Assembly (NCBI RefSeq): GCF_026586665.1
Contig: NZ_JAODIY010000009.1
Span: 1 to 64,000 of the forward strand
DNA from: Halovenus rubra
GTDB taxonomy: Archaea; Halobacteriota; Halobacteria; Halobacteriales; Haloarculaceae
DNA length: 64,000 nt
Direction of reading: 5' to 3'
The position numbers were made by a program, and so were the translations under genes. The notes beneath the pieces were generated by a model that had not been told where the DNA came from, did not search any database, and saw only the letters and a list, made by a program, of their open reading frames with translations. Of this stretch, positions 1 to 7,372 are shown in pieces. The stretch's first letter is position 1; each line of letters starts with the position of its first letter.

Positions 1-96
1 GGACGCAATCCTTACGAAGAATTCAAGCGAATCGCTCGAAACAACGAGATGATCTCACGAGCTCAGGCTGTACCCGCTGTTGCGTCATCGGGGTAA
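1..96 (+). CDS. 3' end of an unidentified gene
   Basis: The frame open from the first base encodes 31 residues ending AVPAVASSG before TAA at 94-96. The composition (charged, then Ala/Val rich) is protein-like, but the piece is too short to identify. It could also be a chance open frame. It is followed by about 130 bases with no gene before the end of the convergent halocyanin gene. Confidence 0.35.
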   Translation, partial: GRNPYEEFKRIARNNEMISRAQAVPAVASSG

Positions 97-226
97 ACAC
101 GTACCTCTCCTGAAAACGAAAGTCCCAACGAAAAGCATACAAACCAGAGTACCGGCGACTTGCCTCTGTGCGTGGATAGCCAGCATTCCCACCGGAGGAA
201 CCCTCCCCTTCAGGGCGGAGAGGAAG

Positions 227-1606
227 TCACTCTCCCTCGTTTTGGCCGGCTTCGTCGTTATTCTGTCGTCGGTACGCCAGATAGCCCCCACCACCGAGCA
301 GCCCAGCCAATCCGACGCCCAGACTAGCCGATTCACCCGAGTCAGTAAACTGCTTCAGCACCGGAATCCCACTCTCACCGTCTTCTGAGTTGGACTGTGA
401 CTCGAACTGCTCGTTCTCACCCTCTTGTCTGTCGACGGATTCTTCGTTTGCGTCAGCACCGTCTGTGCTGTCGTCGCCTCCGTCGACACCAGAGTCACTG
501 CCACCAGTACTGTCGTTGCTGTCCGATCCGTCTGTACTACCTGCGCTGTCTCCATCAGCACCGTCTGTGTTAGCGTCGTCTCCGCCGGAGTCACTATCGC
601 TGCCACCGTCAGCGGAACCAGACTCTCCCTCGACGATGATTGCGCCGAGTTGGCCAAGGGCTGCGTGGGTGCCACACTCGTAGAGGATGACGCCAGGTTC
701 GTCGAAGGTCTGACTCCAGGTGAAGCCCTCGCTCTCGATACCTGAATCGAAGTAAGCACCCTCGTTGGCCGTCACCGAGTGGCCGTTACTGACCCACTCC
801 CAGGTCACTTCAGTTCCTACATCGATACGGACTGCGGCGTGACCGAACGCGTAATGGGGGTGGTTTACCCCGTTCTTGATGCTAATCGCGTCTTTACCAG
901 TTCTGTCTGCGATAGAGCCATCGTAGCCGTTGGCCTCGGCAAGGTAGTCGTCGACCTGCGTTTTGACGTCGCTGCCTCCATCGGGGTTACTCCCACCAGT
1001 ACTGCCGTCGCTGTCCGAGCCATCTGTGCTGTCGTCAGTCCCAGAGCTATCACCACCTCCAATCGCGTACACGTTGTTGTCGTTACTCCCGACGTAGACG
1101 GTACCATTTACCACCGCTGGTGACGAGCGCGTCACATAATCCCCAGTCTCGAAGGCCCACTGTTCACTGCCATCCTCGGCGTCCAGCGCGTACACGTTGT
1201 GGTCGCCACTCCCGACGTAGACGGTGCCATCCACCACCGCTGGTGACGAGGACACACCATCCCCAGTCTCGAAGGTCCATTGTTCACTGCCATCCTCGGC
1301 GTCCAGCGCGTACACGTTGTTGTCGTGACTCCCGACGTAGACGGTGCCATCCACCACCGCTGGTGACGACCACCCAAAATTCCCAGTCTCGAAGGCCCAC
1401 TGTTTTTTGACATCGCTAGTGGGCCCGGTGTTCTCGGGGGCATAGCGGGTGTTCGCTAAATCGTGACCAAACTGGCGCCACTCTTCGTCGCTCGTTTCCT
1501 GTGCTGAAACTGGCTGGCTTGCTGTACTCAAAAGTGCTGCTCCAATGCTGACTCCGCCAACTGCTTGCAGGTACCGTCGTCGTGTCGTGTTCGTGTCCTC
1601 AGTCAT
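227..1606 (-). CDS. Tat-exported PQQ-repeat and halocyanin (blue copper) protein
   Basis: About 459 residues. The N-terminus has a twin-arginine signal (RRRYLQAVGG, then a hydrophobic stretch ending at AxA), so export folded by Tat is expected. Next come three near-identical beta-propeller blades of PQQ type (about residues 55-180, motif SSPAVVDGTVYVGS), far fewer than the 7-8 of a full propeller. A DGS-rich linker leads to a cupredoxin domain with the copper ligands His (NGHSV), Cys and His (YECGTHAALG). An acidic low-complexity stretch and a C-terminal membrane anchor (GLAGLLGGGGYLAYRR) follow, suiting a surface-tethered electron carrier. The usual axial Met of halocyanins is Gln here (see findings). 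Another in-frame ATG lies 12 bases upstream (1618); I chose 1606 because MTEDTNTTRRRY gives a normal Tat n-region. Confidence 0.88.
   Translation of the reverse strand: MTEDTNTTRRRYLQAVGGVSIGAALLSTASQPVSAQETSDEEWRQFGHDLANTRYAPENTGPTSDVKKQWAFETGNFGWSSPAVVDGTVYVGSHDNNVYALDAEDGSEQWTFETGDGVSSSPAVVDGTVYVGSGDHNVYALDAEDGSEQWAFETGDYVTRSSPAVVNGTVYVGSNDNNVYAIGGGDSSGTDDSTDGSDSDGSTGGSNPDGGSDVKTQVDDYLAEANGYDGSIADRTGKDAISIKNGVNHPHYAFGHAAVRIDVGTEVTWEWVSNGHSVTANEGAYFDSGIESEGFTWSQTFDEPGVILYECGTHAALGQLGAIIVEGESGSADGGSDSDSGGDDANTDGADGDSAGSTDGSDSNDSTGGSDSGVDGGDDSTDGADANEESVDRQEGENEQFESQSNSEDGESGIPVLKQFTDSGESASLGVGLAGLLGGGGYLAYRRQNNDEAGQNEGE
1071..1432 (-). repeat. Tandem direct repeats of about 120 bp inside the PQQ-repeat gene
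   Basis: Three consecutive copies, beginning near 1071, 1194 and 1314, are almost identical at DNA level; the first has one extra codon (spacing 123 then 120). Each encodes one 40-41 residue propeller blade. Such nucleotide identity points to recent duplication or gene conversion within the gene. Confidence 0.85.
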
Positions 1607-1700
1607 GTCATGAAACAACCACTGTGGGCTGCATTACTGGATATTCCACGGTCAATCATCGGTATTATTACCATTATATTTATAAATGTTATGGGATAGG

Positions 1701-1875
1701 ATGGTGCTGGAGACGACCCGTACCTACGCCGCCAAAATCACGAACCACCAACAGGTTCGTGACGACCTCGATACGTGCGGGTTTGCAACATCAAAACTGT
1801 GGAATGTCGGTCGTTACTACATCCAAAATGGTGGGACGAAGACGGTGAGATCCCCGACGATCCCATGCACATGAG
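1701..1875 (+). pseudogene. N-terminal remnant of an IS200/IS605-type TnpB
   Basis: Translation gives LETTRTYAAKITNHQQV and then SKLWNVGRYYIQ, the start of haloarchaeal TnpB (OrfB, IS1341-type) proteins as I know them. After YYIQ the match continues in another frame (WWDEDGEIPDD), so there is a frameshift, and nothing of the remaining 350 or so residues follows. No tnpA is visible. It is a dead scar of a TnpB element. Confidence 0.72.
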
Positions 1876-1979
1876 CGGAGGCATTCGCAGGTACACCATG
1901 CCAATTCTATATATCAACATATAATTTATACGTCTAACACAGAACACTGTGACACGGAGTCTTTCATAGAAGTCAACAG

Positions 1980-3005
1980 TTAGATGAGTGAATAAATGTT
2001 TTTTTCGTACTCTTCTCGAACGCGATTACCCCAGTCATGGGTGTATGTATCAATCACATCTTTAGCAACGTCTCCACGGAGGTACTTGACCACGCCGCGG
2101 TCACCAGTTCTATCACGCAGGTGCGTTGTGAAAAAGTGCCGAAAGTAGTGCGGTGTGACATTCTCTTCTGGGCCACCACCGGCACGATACCATCCGAAAT
2201 CGCGAGCATGGGTTTCGACGAGATGGTGCACGATTGCGGGTGAGATTCGTCGTCCCCACTCGTCGCTTACACTCACAAAAAGCGGGCTTGCATCCGAGAT
2301 GGGATCTGGACGGATTGCGAGCCACTCTCTCAACACATCAGCCAGTTCGCCATCAACTGGTATTGTCGTCGCTCGCTTTCTTTTGTTTGAGGCAGCGCGC
2401 TTCTCGCCGTTGTACGTCACCCCCTGTGCAGGTGCGCTATCTACGTACATCGAATCGCGCCGTCCATCGAGTCGAGGACGATGACTGCCCTCTATTGGTG
2501 ACGATGAAAGCGAGATGTCTCGAATATCGAGGTTGCATAACTCCCCTGCCCTGATTCCCGTTTTCAACAGCGTGAGAATCACTGCTCTGTCTAGCGGGTG
2601 AGACAGAGTCTCCACGAACGAGTGCATCGCCTCGATAGAGATATCACGGCGAGTGGGATCTGTATTGATTGACTCATCGAGTTCCTCGACGACGATTGCC
2701 ATTGGATTATCCTCAAACGCATCAACACGAGTCATGTAATCATAGAAGCGGTGTAGATATGATGCGTACGTTGCCACGGTGCTGGATGCGACATCGCCAC
2801 GTAACTGATGAATATACGCCATACAATCCCGATGATTTGCCGACTCAAGCGTGAGACTGCGTGATGCAAGGTACTCTTTGAAATCACTGAGAACGCGTTC
2901 ATAGGCTGCCTGTGTCCGTTCTGACTTCCCTTGATAACGGATATCATCAAGGAAATAAGAGATATGAGTTTGCTCTGTTGACTCTCCGCGTTTCTGTCCG
3001 CTCAT
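1980..3005 (-). CDS. Tyrosine recombinase / XerC-D-like integrase
   Basis: 341 residues. Residues 10-110 form a SAM-like core-binding domain (ERTQAAYERVLSDFKEYL). The C-terminal catalytic domain shows the family signature: first Arg in LKTGIRAGELCNLD, the box HYFRHFFTTH (H-x-x-R), and the Tyr nucleophile near the C-terminus in DVIDTYTHDW. This is the usual architecture of haloarchaeal phage-integrase proteins that cut and rejoin DNA through a 3'-phosphotyrosine. It starts one base inside the stop of the DUF5805 gene (TAATG), so the two are probably co-translated. Its target site is not evident; no tRNA gene lies nearby. It may mark one edge of an integrated element or act as a chromosomal recombinase. 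Confidence 0.9.
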   Translation of the reverse strand: MSGQKRGESTEQTHISYFLDDIRYQGKSERTQAAYERVLSDFKEYLASRSLTLESANHRDCMAYIHQLRGDVASSTVATYASYLHRFYDYMTRVDAFEDNPMAIVVEELDESINTDPTRRDISIEAMHSFVETLSHPLDRAVILTLLKTGIRAGELCNLDIRDISLSSSPIEGSHRPRLDGRRDSMYVDSAPAQGVTYNGEKRAASNKRKRATTIPVDGELADVLREWLAIRPDPISDASPLFVSVSDEWGRRISPAIVHHLVETHARDFGWYRAGGGPEENVTPHYFRHFFTTHLRDRTGDRGVVKYLRGDVAKDVIDTYTHDWGNRVREEYEKNIYSLI

Positions 3006-3418
3006 TATTTGCTCTCCGATTCAAGCACGTAGCCTCCTTCACGACCACTGTACCGGATCTGACCGCTGTCCTGTAATTCCTTGAGGGTTGTCTCAAGTCT
3101 GCTCTCTACGTCGCCGGTGACTTCCGCGAGCAAGTCATCCCAAGAAAGACAGTACCCTTCCTCAAGGCTAGCTAAAATACGGCTTCGCAGATCCTCACTC
3201 TGGTTCGACCCGTTCTCGGACTCATTTTGCGTGGCTTTTAGATCACTGGCGGGTTCTCCACCAAACCCTTGTCGACCAGCTTGGACCATTGCTTTGACAA
3301 ATTCGCTTCGACTCATATCAAGTTCATCAGCATGCTCGTCCCACAGGTCACGTTGATACGCGGGAACATACACCTGCACCACGGTCCGCGAGGTATCTAC
3401 ATCGGATTCTGTACCCAT
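3005..3418 (-). CDS. DUF5805-like protein with ribbon-helix-helix-like N-terminus
   Basis: 137 residues from ATG at 3418, which sits just before the conserved MGTESDVDTSRTVVQVYVPA. The N-terminal 50 residues (VQVYVPAYQRDLWDEHADEL then MSRSEFVKAMVQAG) have the strand-helix-helix pattern of haloarchaeal DUF5805/RHH-like DNA binders. The C-terminal 60 residues resemble a winged helix (SWDDLLAEVTGDVESRLETTLKELQDSG). It overlaps the downstream integrase by one base in a TAATG arrangement. By position it is likely a regulator or accessory factor for the recombinase. That role is inferred; the family has no defined function known to me. Confidence 0.75.
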   Translation of the reverse strand: MGTESDVDTSRTVVQVYVPAYQRDLWDEHADELDMSRSEFVKAMVQAGRQGFGGEPASDLKATQNESENGSNQSEDLRSRILASLEEGYCLSWDDLLAEVTGDVESRLETTLKELQDSGQIRYSGREGGYVLESESK

Positions 3419-3783
3419 ATACAAGAACAAATTAGCCACCCCTATCAACTTAATTCATACTCCTATCTAATCACCACTGTTCTACCAGTAGATATATGGA
3501 GTGTTTCCTTCTCAGACCAAGCCAACTACCGTCGTTTCATCTGACAGTCGCGGGGTCATTGTTTAATGTAACAGCAAGACCGGCAAGTAATGGAATCCAG
3601 ACAGATATACTGTCGTAGTTAGTATCATTTTTGGCTCAAAGGTTAGTTCAACTCAGAGCTACTGAGGTTGAGTGACAGAGGAACAAATACGGAACTTGTC
3701 ATCACACACAGCCAGAAACCTTCCAAGAAAATGTCTTCCAGCAACAATAGCCATAACGGTAGTCATCACTCAAAGCGGACCGG
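3419..3783. other. Intergenic region, no gene seen
   Basis: AT-rich spacer between the start of the DUF5805 gene and the end of the lipoprotein gene. Both flanking genes are on the minus strand. It should hold the DUF5805-integrase promoter (AT-rich run near 3420-3460). I see no RNA gene or clear repeat. Confidence 0.5.
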
Positions 3784-5718
3784 CTACTTTTCTAGAATAT
3801 TGATAATCGTCTCACCAGAAGGCTGGTTGTCTGGCGTTTCATCTAGATTCAACAATACATCTTGCTGATTAAGCGAATCTGAGTTGAGATTAAATGCAGC
3901 GTCTTCCATCATCTCGAACTCCTCTGGAACGATTTCTTTCCTATCAGCTGATTTGTATCTGTAATAAGTTGTCCAGCTTTTCTCCCCATTCTCCGATTTA
4001 GGGTAAAATGTCCGGCGATAAGGCACGTCTAGACGGTCCTGGACGAGGTTATCTACTGTTTCAGCCATTATTGACCATTTGATAGCTCTTTGCTTGGTAA
4101 AATTAGAGTCGCCAGTTAGCTTGTACGGATTAGTGTGTACTGCGGTAACTCTACTGGTGTTCAGACCCCATGGCGTGTCTTCATGATTCGTATCCTCATA
4201 CTCATCAAAGAACACATAGTGTGCTGGGAGTCCTGTGATAATCGCATCTCTCTCAGATTTTATATCCCGCATCTTCTCACGTAAGGTTTCCCGCTTGGCT
4301 TCTCCCAGTGACTCTGATTGCTGTGTATCTTTGAGCCAGACCGTCTGAATTCCTGCGTGACCATACTCTCTCTTTGCAAGTTCTATTGCAGGTGTTACGA
4401 GGTCGTCGTCCGCAGCATCACTTATCGAATACACGAAGACGACAACCGCGTCATCTGGATTCTTTCCAAAGCCATCGAGTACTAGGCCGCTGCCGTACGG
4501 GTCTTCGGTTGCTGAGAATTGTTCGGGCTCTGGGTCCCTCGCTGAGATAAGGCCATTGTCCGTGAAGTCGCTGATAGCGTAGAGGAAGTTATCCTCTACA
4601 TTTCCGCTTTCGATTACTTGTTCGAATAAGCCGTTGTTCTTGGCCTGTTCTATGCGCGGGTTGATTCCATTTATTTTCTCTGTCTCGTATTTTCTGATTG
4701 TTCTGAGGTAGTCTGCTTCATTTTGGTTGTACCCCTCAGTAATGAGTAGATCTCGTATTTTCTCTATCTCGCCTTTATGCTCAAGCTGCGATACATCTTC
4801 GATTCCAAATATGAGGTCCTTTTCTAGCTTCGTCAGTGTAATCGCGGCATCTCCATCTGTCTGTGTAAGAAAATCTGCTGGCAGTTCTTCCTGAAGAGAG
4901 GCGTTGTTGGAACTTCCGGGTACGTTAGGATTATTGACTACTGTTTTGAGGACTCCAATATCGTACTGATTCAGGTCGCCCTCTTTTGTTATGATTGCTT
5001 TTGCAAGCGCTACCCGTATCTCGTCATCAAGGCCCGACGACTGGAGTAGCTTTCCTGCCTGTTCCCCTATTTGCGTAAATTCACCTTCGCTCGTTACTTT
5101 CTCGTAGAACTCTCCGGTGGAGTCAAGATCTGACATCACCGTCTCCCATATGTCAGTCCCAGTGATGCCTGGGCTAAGCCAGTCAATTTTGACAGTCTGG
5201 TCAATTTCTCTGTTTCCACCAGTGGTCTCAAACTTAGCCGTAACAGTATACTCACCAGCAGTATCAAAAATTGATGGGTCGTTCAATACTTGCTCCGGAT
5301 TGTCGTCGAATTCGAGTTCTTCGCCTGCTGGTGTTTCAACCGTAATAACGTAGTTGTTAACGGCATCTTTGTTGCCGATTTTGAGCTCTCCCTCCAGTGG
5401 CTGAAAGGTATTCCCCTCTGAAGCAAGATTGAATTCAACCGCTACGTTATCTTCTTGTTTTGGGGTTTTGGTACCCGCTCCTGACTCAGACGGTGTTGAG
5501 TCGTCTGCCCCATCTCCGTTACTTTGACAACCCGCCAGTCCAGCGGGAGCCGTAGCAGCAGCCGTTACAGCCACTCGCTGCATGAATCTCCGCTTTGATA
5601 TCTGTGATTGTTCGTTTCCCGAGCCTGTGTTTGGTACCCCCGATATAGACTCGCTTGCAGAGTCCGTAGACTGTTTCCTGTCTCCCATTTGCTGGTCTAC
5701 TCTCGTGTCGCTCGTCAA
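3784..5718 (-). CDS. Large Tat lipoprotein of unknown function
   Basis: 644 residues. A twin-arginine export signal (SKRRFMQRVAVTAAATAPAGLAGC) places a lipobox Cys near residue 63, so the protein is expected to be lipid-anchored on the outer face. A Thr/Ser-rich spacer follows, then a region (about 95-185) resembling an Ig-like or DUF-type beta domain. The rest is mixed alpha/beta and unrecognised; one segment (VVVFVYSISDAADDDLVTPAIELA) could be a Rossmann-like strand-helix unit. The start is uncertain: an in-frame ATG at 5688 would shorten an unusually long n-region. It is last in a possible minus-strand operon with the zinc-ribbon protein upstream. Its base composition is more AT-rich than the core genes, suggesting transfer. 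Confidence 0.75.
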   Translation of the reverse strand: MTSDTRVDQQMGDRKQSTDSASESISGVPNTGSGNEQSQISKRRFMQRVAVTAAATAPAGLAGCQSNGDGADDSTPSESGAGTKTPKQEDNVAVEFNLASEGNTFQPLEGELKIGNKDAVNNYVITVETPAGEELEFDDNPEQVLNDPSIFDTAGEYTVTAKFETTGGNREIDQTVKIDWLSPGITGTDIWETVMSDLDSTGEFYEKVTSEGEFTQIGEQAGKLLQSSGLDDEIRVALAKAIITKEGDLNQYDIGVLKTVVNNPNVPGSSNNASLQEELPADFLTQTDGDAAITLTKLEKDLIFGIEDVSQLEHKGEIEKIRDLLITEGYNQNEADYLRTIRKYETEKINGINPRIEQAKNNGLFEQVIESGNVEDNFLYAISDFTDNGLISARDPEPEQFSATEDPYGSGLVLDGFGKNPDDAVVVFVYSISDAADDDLVTPAIELAKREYGHAGIQTVWLKDTQQSESLGEAKRETLREKMRDIKSERDAIITGLPAHYVFFDEYEDTNHEDTPWGLNTSRVTAVHTNPYKLTGDSNFTKQRAIKWSIMAETVDNLVQDRLDVPYRRTFYPKSENGEKSWTTYYRYKSADRKEIVPEEFEMMEDAAFNLNSDSLNQQDVLLNLDETPDNQPSGETIINILEK

Positions 5719-5750
5719 TCAGAAAAAGATTATGTTTTAAACCTCGTCAA

Positions 5751-6054
5751 TTAACTATTGGCTAGGCTGTTGACCCATAATATTATCGACCAATGAAACC
5801 GTCTGTTTGAGGCGTTGCCAGACTCTGAACTCTTTCCTTGGGTGCTGAAATAGAGTTCGATTATCATCTCCGCGTTGTCGACAACCCAATTTCTGCATTC
5901 GCTGGGGCCAGTAAATGAGCCAGTTGCATGGACCACTTGACAGTTTTGGCACACATGCAGATGTGATTCGAACGCCATACTGTTGAAACATAATGACCAC
6001 CCCATCCGCATACGGGGTTTCTTCAAGCTCGAATATTCCAGACTCGCCACTCAT
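5751..6054 (-). pseudogene. Small Cys-containing protein gene, probably frameshifted
   Basis: Two 99-residue open frames overlap almost completely. The first, starting at 6054, begins like a real protein (MSGESGIFELEETPYADG, VVIMFQQYGV). The second looks real in its later part, with a possible zinc site (HLHVCQNCQVVHATG, then GPSECRNW). The simplest reading is one gene with a shift near 5965 joining QQYGV to ESHLHVC. It overlaps the end of the zinc-ribbon/TM gene by 32 bases and precedes the large lipoprotein gene by about 30. I do not recognise the family. Confidence 0.4.
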
Positions 6055-6631
6055 CGTTGTCTTTTCGCATAACTAATCGAATATCACCCTCAGTCTCATC
6101 TATTCCAGCGTCTATATTCACGGTAACTGCTACAACTGCTCTTTTCTCGCCCTCTTCGATAAGGTTAGAGTCGACGAAACTAATTTTGCGTACTTCATAC
6201 ATAACATCGGCACCAGTCGATTCAGACAGTACATCCCATGCGGTCCCAGCCCCGCCAATCGTTGCCTCTGAGTGAACTAACTCATTTGCCTCGCTGAAAT
6301 CCCTTTCTCCGAGTGCTTCGATGAAGTCCTCGGCTGGCTTTCCGGGACGATCAGACCCTTCTGGTAGAGCAAACCACCCAACGACACCAGAACCCAGAAT
6401 GAAAGTGGTTCCGAATCCTGCCAAGAATTCTCTCCGACTCGAATCTTGTTTTTGACTCTCTCTTTGAGGAGGATTTCGTTCAGCCCTCTGCCACCTTCCT
6501 TGATTATACTGTCTCTCCTCAGCAGATCTCACAGCCTCTCTAACGTCGTATTTCTCCAGTCCGACCCTACACTCCGGACAGTATTTTTCGGAGGGATCAA
6601 TTTCTGCTCGGCAATTCGGACACTCTCTCAT
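6023..6631 (-). CDS. Zinc-ribbon membrane-anchored protein with NTF2-like domain
   Basis: 202 residues. It opens with a double-CxxC zinc ribbon (CPNCRAEIDPSEKYCPEC, residues 4-21), then a charged linker, a single membrane helix (about 75-95, EFLAGFGTTFILGSGVVGWFA) and an outside domain of about 100 residues. KPAEDFIEALGERDFSEANEL is typical of DUF4878/NTF2-like lumazine-fold proteins. This cytosolic-ribbon, one-TM, NTF2-like layout recurs in haloarchaea, but I know no function for it. It is the first gene of the three-gene minus-strand group with the putative frameshifted gene and the large lipoprotein. Confidence 0.75.
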   Translation of the reverse strand: MRECPNCRAEIDPSEKYCPECRVGLEKYDVREAVRSAEERQYNQGRWQRAERNPPQRESQKQDSSRREFLAGFGTTFILGSGVVGWFALPEGSDRPGKPAEDFIEALGERDFSEANELVHSEATIGGAGTAWDVLSESTGADVMYEVRKISFVDSNLIEEGEKRAVVAVTVNIDAGIDETEGDIRLVMRKDNDEWRVWNIRA

Positions 6632-6950
6632 ACCTCATTAATACAGTAGATGATACTTATTTTTTTATTCGATGCTTGTATCTCGTCATCCTAAAGGCGA
6701 AACTCCGAAGGACCCCGGTTAGACTCGTTCCGTGCCGCCCCTGGTCGGCAGTATGGCTTCGATAGACGACCACCCGATTGCCGAGAAGCACACAACACAA
6801 ACGGTCAGGACATTCCTCCAGCTACGCCAGCGCGAAGATGGGCCTTGGGTCGCATCATAGATGGACGTCGACATTGATGTGAGACTCCCACTAGCATGCG
6901 GGGTAGGGTCGTCGTGGTGTTGTCGACGATTAGTTACAGTCGTCGCCCGC
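6632..6950. other. Intergenic region with a CRISPR-leader-like stretch
   Basis: No gene is supported here. An AT-rich promoter-like stretch at 6640-6665 precedes the zinc-ribbon gene. The stretch at 6701-6770 resembles the leader side of the CRISPR array and is listed separately. Confidence 0.5.
6701..6770 (+). repeat. Diverged copy of part of the CRISPR leader region
   Basis: The 14-mer CCCCGGTTAGACTC at 6713-6726 recurs at 10470-10483, immediately upstream of the CRISPR array. The flanks also align (CCGAAGGA versus CCGGAAGCA before it; GCCGCCCC and TCGGCAG-TAT versus GCCGCTTC and TCGGTGG-TAT after it). No CRISPR repeat follows here. It could be an array relic, or both copies could be ends of a mobile element. 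Confidence 0.5.
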
Positions 6951-7115
6951 TCAACGAGCGCGGTGGTCCACGCCAGCGCCACAGTTCGGACACTCCAGTG
7001 TCTCGGTTCGGTCAGAGCGTGGGCGAAACTCGGCGTCTTTCGGGTCCGTGCCTTTCGTGCGGTAGTCACAGTGTGGACAACGATACGTCGTGAGTATGTC
7101 GAGTGACTCGACCAT
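6951..7115 (-). CDS. Small double-CxxC zinc-finger protein
   Basis: 54 residues from ATG at 7115 to TGA at 6951-6953. The sequence has two zinc knuckles, YRCPHC (about residue 13) and LECPNC (about residue 42), separated by a polar stretch rich in Asp, Arg and Lys. Two CxxC pairs of this spacing would hold one zinc. Small zinc-finger proteins of this sort are common in haloarchaea and can affect motility, biofilm or regulation; which, if any, applies here cannot be read from the sequence. Confidence 0.72.
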   Translation of the reverse strand: MVESLDILTTYRCPHCDYRTKGTDPKDAEFRPRSDRTETLECPNCGAGVDHRAR

Positions 7116-7372
7116 GCTGTCTGGTGGCTCGGTATCTTATATAAACCAACGTATCAGAGAACTGTTCTCACTCGGAACGTCGACGTGTCGAGTGAATGGC
7201 GAGCAACCAACCAGATTGGAATGCTATTCGTACTGGAATGCAAGATACAGCGCGCGTACCTTGCAGAACCGTACAATAGAGGTTACTCCGCTTGTAGCAA
7301 GTGATAGACAAAATAAGCAGGACTCGAGACATTCTGTGATATGCGTGTGACTGCTCCAGTGGTAGCTATATT

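Noticed and set aside
227-1443. Several 80-130-codon frames on both strands over the halocyanin gene
   Set aside because: They are Ser/Thr/Val-rich shadow frames caused by low-complexity DGS codons.
1980-3005. Integrase as proof of an integrated provirus with defined ends
   Set aside because: No tRNA gene, direct repeat or att pair could be found by eye, so boundaries cannot be claimed.
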